A stretch of DNA of 64,000 nucleotides from an uncultured Collinsella sp. (GTDB lineage Bacteria; Actinomycetota; Coriobacteriia; Coriobacteriales; Coriobacteriaceae). This document shows positions 34,202-42,309 of this stretch, in pieces. The position numbers and the translations under genes were made by a program. Each line of letters starts with the position of its first letter. Positions within the stretch are counted from its first letter, which is position 1. The notes below the pieces were generated by a model. That model ran no database searches and had not been told where the DNA came from. It saw nothing but the letters and a program-made list of their open reading frames with translations. The stretch covers positions 16,817-80,816 of the forward strand of contig UQZU01000005.1 in assembly GCA_900545665.1 (NCBI GenBank), written 5' to 3'.

Positions 34202-35294
34202 CCATGCTCACCACCTTGGCTCGATCAAGCAGGTCATCGGTAAAGTATCCCAGGTTGGTCGTGGTTATGACCGTTTGGATATCATCGCCGATCAGCCGCA
34301 GAAAAGCACCGCGGCGCTCGCCGTCGAGCTCGCTCATCACGTCGTCCAAAAGCAGCAGTGGGGCGGTGCCCAGGACATCGCGAGCCACGGCCACCTCGGC
34401 CACCTTCCAGGACAGTACCAACGTTCGCTGCTGTCCTTGGCTGGCAAATGAACGAGCGGAGCGACCCGCCACGGTAAATTCAATCTCGTCGCGATGCGGC
34501 CCCACCAACGTCACGCCGCGGCGAATTTCCTCGCCGGCGTGCTCATCAAGGGCGGCCAGCATGCGCTCGTACGCCCAGCCCTTCAGCTCTTCGCGATCCT
34601 CGGCCTGGGGCAAATCCCCCAGCGTGGACGCATAGGACACGTTGGCGGCTTCACCGGACGCCACTTGCCCGTAGGCAGTACGCACATGGCCCGCCAGCCG
34701 GTCGAGCAGGGCCAACCGGTGCACGAGCAGGGCCGAGCCCGCGCGGGCAATCGAATCGTTCCACGCGCCGAGCATCTCGCGGCAGCACCAGGTCTCCTTG
34801 AGCAAGGCGTTACGCTGGGTCACGCAGCGCCCATAGGTGCTCGCAAGATCGGCATAGCGTGCGCTCAGTTGCATGCCAAAGTCATCGAGGGCGGCGCGGC
34901 GCACGCTGGCGCCTCGCTTAACCATGTCCAGATGGTCGGGGCAAAACAGCACGCTCGGCAGAACCCCGCGCACACCGGCGGCAGAGCATCTCTTGCCGTT
35001 GCGGCTAAACGAGCGTTTACCGTCCTCCGCGCTCAATCCCATATCAAGTACGCGGCCGTCGCCCTCGAGCCTCAGCTCGATCTTGCACGAGCCCACGCCA
35101 TCATGGACGAGCTCGGCTGCGGTCGGATGCCTAAACGAGGCGCCGCTCGTCAGCAGCTGCAGCGCCTCTATGAGATTGGTCTTTCCCGCCGCGTTGGGTC
35201 CCGCAAGTATCGTCACGCCCTCGTCCAGGGCAAGACGATAGTTATCGAAGCTGCGGTAGTGCGCGACGGAAAGATCGCGGGCGAACATGGTCAT
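34188..35294 (-). CDS. recF: DNA replication and repair protein RecF
   Basis: RecF is an SMC-like ATPase that helps load RecA at gaps. The true N-terminus is MTMFARDLSVAHYRSFDNYRL (ATG at 35292-35294, or the next ATG at 35286-35288). The longer open frame reaching into dnaN is a different-frame artefact. The product is 368 residues with Walker A GPNAAGKTN near residue 38, the signature SQGQQRTLVLSWK and Walker B LLLLDDVMSELD. It begins ten bases after the dnaN stop codon without an obvious ribosome binding site. Confidence 0.95.
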   Translation of the reverse strand: MTMFARDLSVAHYRSFDNYRLALDEGVTILAGPNAAGKTNLIEALQLLTSGASFRHPTAAELVHDGVGSCKIELRLEGDGRVLDMGLSAEDGKRSFSRNGKRCSAAGVRGVLPSVLFCPDHLDMVKRGASVRRAALDDFGMQLSARYADLASTYGRCVTQRNALLKETWCCREMLGAWNDSIARAGSALLVHRLALLDRLAGHVRTAYGQVASGEAANVSYASTLGDLPQAEDREELKGWAYERMLAALDEHAGEEIRRGVTLVGPHRDEIEFTVAGRSARSFASQGQQRTLVLSWKVAEVAVARDVLGTAPLLLLDDVMSELDGERRGAFLRLIGDDIQTVITTTNLGYFTDDLLDRAKVVSMGETC

Positions 35295-35304
35295 AGGGCG
35301 GTTG

Positions 35305-36408
35305 CTAGATGCGGACCGGCATGACCAGGTACAGGTAGTTGATCTTGTCGTAGGACTTGAAGATGCCCGCCTGCGAGTAGCTCTTGAGCTCCAGCGTGAT
35401 CTCCTTCTCCTTGGACAGGGCATTGAGGCAGCCGAAGATGTAGTGGTAGTTGAAGGCGATGGTACCCGACTCGCCCTCGGCCTCGACATCGATCGTCTCC
35501 TGTGCAAGGTCCTGGTCATTGGAAATGGAGGACAGGCCCATCTGCCCGTTCTCGACATCGATCTCGAACTTGACGGCGGGGTTGGCGCTCGCGATAACGG
35601 CCACGCGCTTGAGGGCGGCGTTAAAGGCGGCGACGTCGATCTTGACGCTCGTCACGCACGAATCGGGGATGAGCTGCTTGTAGTTGGGGTACACGCCCTC
35701 GATGCGGCGCGACACGTAGGTGGTATTGCCGGCCTCGAAGACGACCTGGGTGTCGGTAGCCCCGATCATGATGGTCGCCTGGCTGGCCATGATGTTCAGC
35801 GCGTCGTTAAAGGCGTCGGCCGGAACGTTGAGCTCAAAGGAACCCTCGAGGGTCGAGGTCTCAACCTGCGTATCGCACACGGCCAAGCGGAAGGAATCGG
35901 TCGCCACCAGGCGCACGGTGTTGTTCTCGACCTTCATGTGCACGCCGCCCAGGATGGGGCGGGCCTTGTCGGTCGAGGTGACGCGCCATACGCGCCCGAC
36001 CATCTCGGACAAGATATCGGTCGGCAGCTCCACGGCGCTCTCGATGGCATAGGCCGGAAACTCGGGGAAGTCATTGGCATCGAGCGTGTTCAGGCGGAAC
36101 GAGCTCTTCTCGCAACCAATCAGCACCTGGCGCTCGGACAGCTCAAAGGTGACCGGGGCATCGGGGAGGGTCTTGGTGATATTGGAGAGCATCTTACAGG
36201 GGATAACCATCTCGCCCTCTTCTTCGACATGCGCCGCGATGCGATGACGGATCGAGATGGTGTAGTTAGAGGTCTGGAATTCCAAGATGCCGTCTTGCGC
36301 CTTGACGAGCACGCCCGACAGGATGGGAAGGGTGGATGCCGAAGCGACGCCCTTCATAACGACGCCGATGGCTTGTGTAAGCGAGCTCTGGCTGACGGTG
36401 AACTTCAT
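35305..36408 (-). CDS. dnaN: DNA polymerase III sliding clamp (beta subunit)
   Basis: The beta clamp tethers polymerase III to DNA. The 367-residue length and three-domain layout match the family; it starts MKFTVSQSSLTQAIG and ends with the classic YLVMPVRI tail. The ATG at 36406-36408 follows AAAGG by nine bases. The upstream AT-rich 36411-36455 block separates it from dnaA. Confidence 0.98.
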   Translation of the reverse strand: MKFTVSQSSLTQAIGVVMKGVASASTLPILSGVLVKAQDGILEFQTSNYTISIRHRIAAHVEEEGEMVIPCKMLSNITKTLPDAPVTFELSERQVLIGCEKSSFRLNTLDANDFPEFPAYAIESAVELPTDILSEMVGRVWRVTSTDKARPILGGVHMKVENNTVRLVATDSFRLAVCDTQVETSTLEGSFELNVPADAFNDALNIMASQATIMIGATDTQVVFEAGNTTYVSRRIEGVYPNYKQLIPDSCVTSVKIDVAAFNAALKRVAVIASANPAVKFEIDVENGQMGLSSISNDQDLAQETIDVEAEGESGTIAFNYHYIFGCLNALSKEKEITLELKSYSQAGIFKSYDKINYLYLVMPVRI

Positions 36409-36646
36409 CTTTTAATACCTTTCTATAGATATAAATATCTTAATAATAGTAATAGCACTGACGAAACTGTTGATTACTCCCAAAGACGCAGGTCATACCC
36501 AGAAAGAGAATCGACAGCAACCTGTGTGCAACGGCGGTGGTTTTCCACGTTCAAAACCTGCGCAAAACTTTTCATCACCGCGGGTTGGGTTTTAGACACC
36601 TTATGCCCGTGGTTTCGACAAGTTTTCAACAGGTGTCTCTATTTCC
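36409..36646. other. oriC: Probable replication origin core (dnaN-dnaA gap)
   Basis: The end next to dnaN (36411-36455) has only 7 G or C among 45 bases, a likely unwinding element in a GC-rich genome. Toward dnaA lie DnaA-box-like words: TTTTCCACG at 36541-36549 and TTTTCAACA at 36623-36631 inside AGTTTTCAACAGGT (36621-36634). The latter 14-mer recurs twice, inverted, at 39821-39834 and 39874-39887. This layout of boxes and unwinding element in the dnaA-dnaN gap matches many Gram-positive origins. The exact box consensus here is inferred. Confidence 0.75.
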
Positions 36647-38371
36647 CTACGAGCGCAGTGTAATTTTATCGCGCAGCGACTTGAGGTCTTCGGTGACGGT
36701 GCGGTCTTCCTGGATCATCTTCTGGACCTTTTTGTAGCTCGTACTGACGGTCGAGTGGTTGCGGTTGCCAAATTCGGCGCCCACCGCCGTGGTCGTCATC
36801 TCGCACATCTCGATGGCCAGGTAGATAGCGATATGGCGTGCTTTGGCGATATTGGCGTTGCGACGCGGGCCGATGAGCTCCTCGTGCGTCACGCCGTACT
36901 GCTCTTCGATGACGGACTGAACCGTTTGCACGTTGATCTTTTTGGCCGATGTGTCGAAGTACTGGCTGGCGATGGCGTCGATATCGTCAAAGGTGAGCTC
37001 CCCGCCCTCGCGTTCGCGGTCGCCCGCCTCGCCGGCGCAGCGCTCGCAGAAGCTCTCGAGTTCGCGGATGTTGGTGCCCGAGACCTCGGCCATGTGTTTA
37101 AAGTGCTCGTCGGTCAGGTGCCCGCCGTCGCCCCCGTAGGCCGCCAGCAGTGAGTCGTCGCCTGCCTCGGGAGCGGCGACGATGGTGTTCTCGTAATAGC
37201 GCTGCAAGATCTTGTATTTCATCTCGTAGCTGGGCTCTGCGACCAGGCAGAGCATGCCGGCGTTGAAGCGGCTGGTCAGACGCTCGTCCATGCTCAGGTC
37301 CTTGGGGGCGCGGTCTGCCGCGATGACGACCTTCTTGTTGTTGCGGATGAACTCGTCCATGAGCTGGAAAAAGTAGTCCACGCTCGCGCGCTTGCCGATG
37401 ATGTTTTGGATGTCATCGATGATGAGCACGTCCACGCCGTGGTACGCCTGCATGATGGGGGCGTTGCTCTTCTTTTGACGGTCGAACTCGGTCATCAGGT
37501 CGTCCAGATATGCCTGGGAGTTGGCATACTTGACCTTGATCTCGGGCGACTTCTCGGCGAGCTCGTTTTTGATGGCGAGCAGCAGGTGCGTCTTGCCCAG
37601 GCCCGATTTGCCGTAGATGAACAGTGATGTACATGTGCCGCGCTCGTCCGCGAGGGCGGCAAACTTGAGTGCCGAGCGATAGGCATGGCTGTTCTCGGGG
37701 CCGTAGACAAAGTTCTCAAAGGTAAATTTTGAGTTCGCGGCGAGCGGGGCTCCATCCGTATTCTGCTCGGCCGGCACGGTCGGTGTTGGCATGGGTGAAG
37801 CGGGGGTCGCAGCTTGCGTGGATTTAGTCGGCGCTCCGCCCTTCATCTGGTTCATCATGCGGCGAAAATCGTCGGCCGAGAGCGTGTTCTTGATTGCAAT
37901 GCCCGAATCCGCGCCCGCCGCTGCGTCGTGAGCGATGGGCATGTGCGTGACGGGTGCGTTCGTTGACGTCACTGCCGCGGTCGGCAACGGCGCCATGGTT
38001 TCACGGGAAACATCGCTGTGCTGGTGCTCGATTGTCGGCACGTCGCCTGCGGAGGCCGGCACCGTCGGGGGAGTCGCGGGAGCCGCGGAGGGCGCCGTCG
38101 CGGCGGCGGATTCCGTCGCGACGCCTTGCGGTGCCACGATGTCGAGCGCAATCGGTGCAAAGGCGATTTCTTCCAGATAGGCCTCAATAGTTGGCTGATG
38201 CTTTTTGAGCTGCGCGATGGCAAAGCGCGAGGGGGCCTCGATCGTGAGCGTATCTTCGGTCAGGCTTATGGCGCGCGATTGCCCCAGCATGTTGATGAGG
38301 CGTGCATCTTGGCCGTCGCGCTGGCAAAAGGCGATGGCATCCCCCAGGATGATGCTTGCTTCCTCGTCCAC
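36647..38371 (-). CDS. dnaA: Chromosomal replication initiator protein
   Basis: DnaA binds origin boxes and melts the origin. The start is a GTG at 38369-38371 with GGGAGAGACA upstream, giving 574 residues, longer than the roughly 450 usual because domain II (about residues 80-210) is a long Ala/Pro/Thr-rich linker. Domain III begins with FTFENFVYGPENSHAY; Walker A is GKSGLGKT at about 244-251 and Walker B IIDDIQ follows. Domain IV ends with the box-recognition motif FGNRNHSTV. A near-match to parS lies within the linker-coding DNA at 37997-38012. Confidence 0.98.
   Translation of the reverse strand: MDEEASIILGDAIAFCQRDGQDARLINMLGQSRAISLTEDTLTIEAPSRFAIAQLKKHQPTIEAYLEEIAFAPIALDIVAPQGVATESAAATAPSAAPATPPTVPASAGDVPTIEHQHSDVSRETMAPLPTAAVTSTNAPVTHMPIAHDAAAGADSGIAIKNTLSADDFRRMMNQMKGGAPTKSTQAATPASPMPTPTVPAEQNTDGAPLAANSKFTFENFVYGPENSHAYRSALKFAALADERGTCTSLFIYGKSGLGKTHLLLAIKNELAEKSPEIKVKYANSQAYLDDLMTEFDRQKKSNAPIMQAYHGVDVLIIDDIQNIIGKRASVDYFFQLMDEFIRNNKKVVIAADRAPKDLSMDERLTSRFNAGMLCLVAEPSYEMKYKILQRYYENTIVAAPEAGDDSLLAAYGGDGGHLTDEHFKHMAEVSGTNIRELESFCERCAGEAGDREREGGELTFDDIDAIASQYFDTSAKKINVQTVQSVIEEQYGVTHEELIGPRRNANIAKARHIAIYLAIEMCEMTTTAVGAEFGNRNHSTVSTSYKKVQKMIQEDRTVTEDLKSLRDKITLRS
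37997..38012. other. parS-like site inside dnaA
   Basis: GGTTTCACGGGAAACA differs from TGTTTCACGTGAAACA at two of 16 positions. It lies in the domain II coding region of dnaA, about 5 kb from the perfect parS cluster. It may be a weak ParB site or chance. Confidence 0.4.
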
Positions 38372-38386
38372 TGTCTCTCCCGTTCT

Positions 38387-39739
38387 TTAGCTCTGAGCTC
38401 GCACGCGGGCGGCGCCGAGTTCGGTCAGATGGTATTTCTGGCCATGCTTGATGACCAAGCCGGCCTGCGCCAAGTCATTGAGCGTGCGTGACCAAGTGGG
38501 GGCCGAGTTTCCAAACGCCCTCGCCAGATCGGTTGCACCGCACGCTTGATTTTGCGCTAGATAGCCCAGCGCGGCGTTGCCGCGATCGCTTACGAACACG
38601 TCCGGTTGTGGCTGCGCATACTGATTTGCTGCATTAGGATACATCATTTGAGCTGCTGGTTGTTGAGAACTCTGCATCGGCGGCATTTGCTGTTGAAAAC
38701 TTTGAGGCCACTGTTGGTAAGGCTGCGGAGGCATCTGCTGGGCCCAAGGGTTGTACTGCTGCTGCGGCATCTGCTGGTACGGCTGCTGATATCCCTGCTG
38801 GTACTGCTGCGGGAACTGCTGGCCATACCCCAGTGGCGGCATCTGCTGATATGGATATCCCTGTTGGTACGGCTGATAGCCCATTTGCTGGCCACCCGGT
38901 GCCCCCGTCGCCTGCTGCATTGCTGCTGCATCCTGATCCGCCAGCGGCATGGCCTCTGGCATGTTTGGCGGCATCGACATCGATGTCGCCTGGGGCTCTT
39001 GTGTAGGAAGCATTCCGGGCTGCTGTATCTGCCCCACGGGGGGCTGCATCTGCTGCGTTGCCATGGGCTGCTGCGCAAAAGCTCCCGGCAGGGGATATGT
39101 GGGCTGCTCCGTCTCGGGCCGCACGGCAGCGCCGCGTCCGCCGGCGCGCTCGATTTCCTGCACGCGTTTAGGGTCCAGGCTTACCGTAACCACGGTACCG
39201 CTACCCATGTTGTCCTCGATGGATACGGCACCGCCGGCGTTTTCCAAATACTCCTGCACCATGGGAAACCCTGCTCCGGTTCCACGGATATAGCGCTTCA
39301 TCTTGCTGTTTGCGCTGGTAACGCCAAAGTCGAAAGCGCGTTCCTTGTCGTCGATGCCGGGTCCTTGATCAGCAAAGCGGATGGTGTCTCCGCCGTCCAG
39401 AATCGAGATGATGGGCTCGGCAAAGTGTGCGTGGATAAAGTTTTCGACAATCTCGCGGATGACCATGAGCGAGATATGGCCACCTTGTTCTTTCATGCAC
39501 TGGTAGACGGTGTTGGTAGTCTCTTCCAAATACGTGCGGACATCTTGCGGATCAATGACGATCACACGCGGTGTCGACAGCATGTCGTCATAGACGGCGA
39601 TGCGCGCGGCGTACATGGCTTTTGGCGCCTGCGTGGTCGTCTGCTCGCCTTCCGCACGCTCTTCGCGCACGCCGGTGATGTGCTCGTTATCGGGTGCCGG
39701 GTCTCCGGAATCGACCATGGTGTAAAAGTCGTCAGACAT
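38387..39739 (-). CDS. GHKL ATPase with Gln/Pro-rich linker and winged-helix tail
   Basis: This 450-residue protein is encoded 15 bases upstream of dnaA on the same strand. A GHKL (histidine-kinase-type) ATPase fold spans about residues 85-190: N-box VIREIVENFIHAHF, G1 FADQGPGID, G2 YIRGTGAGFPMVQEYLE, then GSGTVVTVSL. No phosphoacceptor helix or sensor domain is visible. Residues 210-385 are low complexity, rich in Gln, Pro, Met, Tyr and Gly. The last 65 residues resemble a winged helix (GNAALGYLAQNQACGATDLARAFG, TWSRTLNDLAQAGLVIKHGQKYHLTE). I use the ATG at 39737-39739; open codons continue upstream to a TTG without a binding site. A replication-linked regulator is plausible from position only. 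Confidence 0.72.
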   Translation of the reverse strand: MSDDFYTMVDSGDPAPDNEHITGVREERAEGEQTTTQAPKAMYAARIAVYDDMLSTPRVIVIDPQDVRTYLEETTNTVYQCMKEQGGHISLMVIREIVENFIHAHFAEPIISILDGGDTIRFADQGPGIDDKERAFDFGVTSANSKMKRYIRGTGAGFPMVQEYLENAGGAVSIEDNMGSGTVVTVSLDPKRVQEIERAGGRGAAVRPETEQPTYPLPGAFAQQPMATQQMQPPVGQIQQPGMLPTQEPQATSMSMPPNMPEAMPLADQDAAAMQQATGAPGGQQMGYQPYQQGYPYQQMPPLGYGQQFPQQYQQGYQQPYQQMPQQQYNPWAQQMPPQPYQQWPQSFQQQMPPMQSSQQPAAQMMYPNAANQYAQPQPDVFVSDRGNAALGYLAQNQACGATDLARAFGNSAPTWSRTLNDLAQAGLVIKHGQKYHLTELGAARVRAQS

Positions 39740-39799
39740 GCCGCTCGCAATCTTCCAAAAGGTTTCGAACAAATAGTAGCTCACTGTGCAATGTTTCTC

Positions 39800-39960
39800 A
39801 TCTTTCGACAACTTTTCAAAACCTGTTGAAAACTCTGGAAAACGGGCGAAAAGTTCTCAACATTGCCAACATGACCTGTTGAAAACTCGATGAAATATCG
39901 TGAAAAGTTGCCATGCACCGCTAAATCGAACTCGGCTTATGGGGGAACCGTGTGAACTGC
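39800..39960. other. Second DnaA-box-like cluster between rpmH and the ATPase gene
   Basis: Two copies of ACCTGTTGAAAACT (39821-39834 and 39874-39887) are the exact reverse complement of the 14-mer at 36621 in the dnaN-dnaA gap. Related words lie around them: ACAACTTTTCAAAACC at 39810, TTCTCAACA at 39854-39862 and TGAAAAGTTG near 39901. The cluster could be a second half of the origin or a DnaA autoregulatory region for the ATPase-dnaA transcript. Confidence 0.6.
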
Positions 39961-39982
39961 GCGACCTTTTACCTTTGATTTC

Positions 39983-40012
39983 TTGACATTTGAACATTGA
40001 TTTCCCTACAAT
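39983..40012 (+). promoter_or_regulatory. rpmH promoter
   Basis: A consensus TTGACA at 39983-39988 and TACAAT at 40007-40012 are 18 bases apart, 72 bases ahead of the rpmH ATG. It would drive rpmH-rnpA-yidD-yidC. Confidence 0.85.
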
Positions 40013-40084
40013 CTTCAAGCTCACGTGTCTATATCTGCGTCCGCGCTCCCGCGGACACTCGAAATGCAGCAGGAGGAACTTAAG

Positions 40085-40219
40085 ATGAAGCGTACGTATC
40101 AGCCTAATAAGCGTAAGCGTGCCAAGACCCATGGCTTCCGTGCCCGTATGGCCACTAAGGGTGGTCGTGCCGTGCTCGCCCGTCGTCGCGCCAAGGGCCG
40201 CAAGCGTCTCACTGTCTAG
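40085..40219 (+). CDS. rpmH: 50S ribosomal protein L34
   Basis: L34 is a small basic protein of the large subunit. The 44-residue sequence [20 protein letters not shown]... and its Arg/Lys-rich tail are unmistakable. The ATG at 40085 has GGAGG nine bases upstream. It heads the rightward rpmH-rnpA-yidD-yidC-jag run beside the origin. Confidence 0.98.
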   Translation: MKRTYQPNKRKRAKTHGFRARMATKGGRAVLARRRAKGRKRLTV

Positions 40220-40239
40220 CAGCGATACACACATCTCGC

Positions 40240-40578
40240 ATGAAGACTATTAAGTCTCGGCAAGATTTCGAGCATGTGTTCAGTCAGGGGCGTCGTTTCA
40301 ATCACCCTCTGATTCGAATGACCATATGTGAATCGGTTGGCGAAGGCGACTCCGGAAGGGTCGCCTTCGTTGGTGCTAAGCGACTCGGTTGTGCCGTCGT
40401 GCGCAACCGATCTAAGCGTGTGATGCGCGAGGCCGCCCGCAGCTGCGGATTTCCCGTTGCGGGTTATGACATCATCTTGTTTGCAACTCCCAAGACGAGG
40501 GTTTCCTCGCCGCAGGAGATGGACAAGGCGTTGCGTTCGCTTATGAAGCGCGCCGGCGTTGCCGGGGAGGAGCGATGA
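40240..40578 (+). CDS. rnpA: Ribonuclease P protein component
   Basis: RnpA is the protein part of RNase P, which matures tRNA 5' ends. The 112-residue product begins [20 protein letters not shown] and contains the RNR signature [15 protein letters not shown]. It starts 20 bases after rpmH and overlaps yidD by four bases (ATGA), indicating coupled translation. Confidence 0.97.
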   Translation: MKTIKSRQDFEHVFSQGRRFNHPLIRMTICESVGEGDSGRVAFVGAKRLGCAVVRNRSKRVMREAARSCGFPVAGYDIILFATPKTRVSSPQEMDKALRSLMKRAGVAGEER

Positions 40579-40799
40579 GCAATCACGTTTTGCGACGTGT
40601 TGCCATCGCTCCTATTCGCATATATCAACAGGTTATTTCGCCCTTATTGCCTGACGCCTGCATTTATTACCCAACGTGCTCGCAATACGCCATCCAGGCG
40701 ATTGAGAAGCACGGTGTTTTGAGAGGCTGCTGGCTTGCCGTGAGGCGCATCGCTCGCTGCAATCCCCTGCACGTCGGCGGTTATGACCCTGTGCCCTAG
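40575..40799 (+). CDS. yidD: Membrane protein insertion efficiency factor YidD
   Basis: YidD assists YidC-dependent membrane insertion. The 74-residue protein shows the family core: [34 protein letters not shown], three conserved Cys residues (positions 29, 35 and 52 region) and the ending [12 protein letters not shown]. Its ATG overlaps the rnpA stop codon. Confidence 0.97.
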   Translation: MSNHVLRRVAIAPIRIYQQVISPLLPDACIYYPTCSQYAIQAIEKHGVLRGCWLAVRRIARCNPLHVGGYDPVP

Positions 40800-40828
40800 C
40801 GGGCACTCGCTATCGGAGGAAAACTTAC

Positions 40829-41599
40829 ATGTGGGATTGGATCGTTAACATCCTTTTCGAGCTGCTCAAGCTCATCCAGACCTTTGCGGTCGACTGGGGC
40901 CTGTCCATCATCATTCTGGTGGTCATCATCCGTCTGCTGCTGACGCCGCTTATGCTCAAGTCGACCAAGTCGACGGCTCGCATGCAGGTGCTGCAGCCCA
41001 AGATGCTCGAGATCCAGGAGCGCTATGCCGACGATCCCCAGCGTCAGGCCGAGGAGATGCAGAAGTTCTACAGCGAGAACAAGTTCAACCCCATGGCTGG
41101 CTGTCTGCCGCTGCTGATTCAGATGCCTATCCTGTTCGCCCTGTTTACATTGCTGCGCAACCTGCCGCAGTACTTTAACGACGGCACGTTCTCGTTCTTC
41201 AACATCCTGCCCGACCTGACCACCACGCCGAGCGCTTCCTTTGCCGATGGCTTTATGGTTGCACTGCCTGCGCTGGTTTGCCTGATCCTGTTTGCCGTCC
41301 TGACCCTGATTCCGCAGCTCTATATGTCGCGCAACCAGACCGGCCAGCAGGCTCAGAGCATGCGTATGATGGCCGTTGTCATGACGGTCATGATGCTTTG
41401 GATGGGCTGGAGCCTTCCCGTTGGTGTTCTGCTGTACTACGACGTCTCGTCTGCTTGGCAGGTTATCCAGCAGATTTTTGTGACGCAGAAGGTCATCGAC
41501 AAGGCGAAGGCCGATGAGGAGGAGCGTCTTAAGAACGCTCCGCTGCAGGTTGAGGTCACTCGTCGCGAGAAGAAGCCGCGCCCGCACAAGAAGAAGTAG
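40829..41599 (+). CDS. yidC: Membrane protein insertase YidC/Oxa1
   Basis: YidC inserts and folds inner-membrane proteins. The 256-residue protein is the short Gram-positive form without a large outside domain. Five hydrophobic segments are visible, including DWGLSIIILVVIIRLLLTPLML with the conserved Arg in the groove, the charged hairpin MQVLQPKMLEIQERY, and the NPMAGCLPLLIQMPILFALF segment. A basic C-terminal tail (RREKKPRPHKKK) can contact ribosomes. The ATG follows AGGAAAAC. No lipobox is present. Confidence 0.97.
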   Translation: MWDWIVNILFELLKLIQTFAVDWGLSIIILVVIIRLLLTPLMLKSTKSTARMQVLQPKMLEIQERYADDPQRQAEEMQKFYSENKFNPMAGCLPLLIQMPILFALFTLLRNLPQYFNDGTFSFFNILPDLTTTPSASFADGFMVALPALVCLILFAVLTLIPQLYMSRNQTGQQAQSMRMMAVVMTVMMLWMGWSLPVGVLLYYDVSSAWQVIQQIFVTQKVIDKAKADEEERLKNAPLQVEVTRREKKPRPHKKK

Positions 41600-41616
41600 T
41601 GGGATATCAATCTTAT

Positions 41617-41628
41617 TTAGGTACCTAA
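41617..41628. repeat. 12-bp palindrome TTAGGTACCTAA, copy 1
   Basis: This exact self-complementary 12-mer (followed by C) lies between the yidC stop and the jag ATG. The same 13 bases occur at 45121-45133, right at the end of the parB-downstream gene. Confidence 0.6.
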
Positions 41629-41643
41629 CTTTTGGAGTACGTT

Positions 41644-42213
41644 ATGTCTGAAGAGATCATCGAGGATATGCTTGAGGAGGTTGCCCCGCAGGTCGCGGGC
41701 GATTATCCCGAGATTGCACAGCGCTACAAGGCTGGTGAAGAGCTGACCGATGAGGAGCTCGACACCATTGCCGATGTTGCGATTTCCATCCTGCGTTCCA
41801 TCCTTTCGCACTTCGATGCCGCCAACTCTCCTATCGATGAGTATGAGGGCGACGAGGGTGAGCTGATTTTGGATATAACGGCTCCCGACCTTGCTGTTCT
41901 CATTGGCCGTCATGGTCGCACTCTTGATGCTCTTCAGGTTATGTTCTCTTTGCTGGTGAGCCGCAAGCTTGGCTTTAGGTATCCGGTTGTAGTGGACGTC
42001 GAGGGATACAAGTGTCGCCGTCAGGATAAGGTCGCCTCCATGGCTCAGTCTGCTGCCGAGCGTGCCATCCGCACTCATAAGAGTGTTTCGCTTCCGCCCA
42101 TGAATGCCTACGAGCGCCGACTGGTTCACATTGCACTTCGTGGCAACGATGCAGTCGATACTCATTCTGAGGGTTCTGACCCTGATCGCCATGTGGTGAT
42201 TGTTGCTCGATAA
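41644..42213 (+). CDS. jag: KH/R3H RNA-binding protein (Jag/KhpB)
   Basis: Jag/KhpB is an RNA-binding protein tied to cell envelope regulation in Gram-positive bacteria. The 189-residue protein starts at the ATG at 41644 (GGAG seven bases upstream); an ATG-like start four codons earlier is less well placed. The KH domain has LIGRHGRTLDALQ, and the C-terminal R3H domain has PPMNAYERRLVHIAL and SDPDRHVVI. An acidic N-terminal region of about 70 residues replaces the usual Jag-N domain. It ends 20 bases before a strong terminator. Confidence 0.93.
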   Translation: MSEEIIEDMLEEVAPQVAGDYPEIAQRYKAGEELTDEELDTIADVAISILRSILSHFDAANSPIDEYEGDEGELILDITAPDLAVLIGRHGRTLDALQVMFSLLVSRKLGFRYPVVVDVEGYKCRRQDKVASMAQSAAERAIRTHKSVSLPPMNAYERRLVHIALRGNDAVDTHSEGSDPDRHVVIVAR

Positions 42214-42232
42214 TCTACTCGAGCTTATGCTA

Positions 42233-42263
42233 GGGGGACGTGGTTTCCACGTCCCCTTTTTTT
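42233..42263 (+). terminator. Terminator after jag
   Basis: GGGGACGTGG and CCACGTCCCC form a perfect 10-bp stem with a TTT loop followed by seven T residues. It closes the rpmH-to-jag transcript and separates it from rsmG. Confidence 0.95.
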
Positions 42264-42309
42264 GTCAAAAGTTCTCGATACGCTGATTTTTGTCAGAAAG
42301 GAGCTTTCG

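Noticed and set aside
38650..39100. Repetitive CTGCTG-rich DNA that looks like a repeat array
   Set aside because: It is the coding sequence of the Gln/Pro-rich linker of the GHKL ATPase, read in frame without stops.
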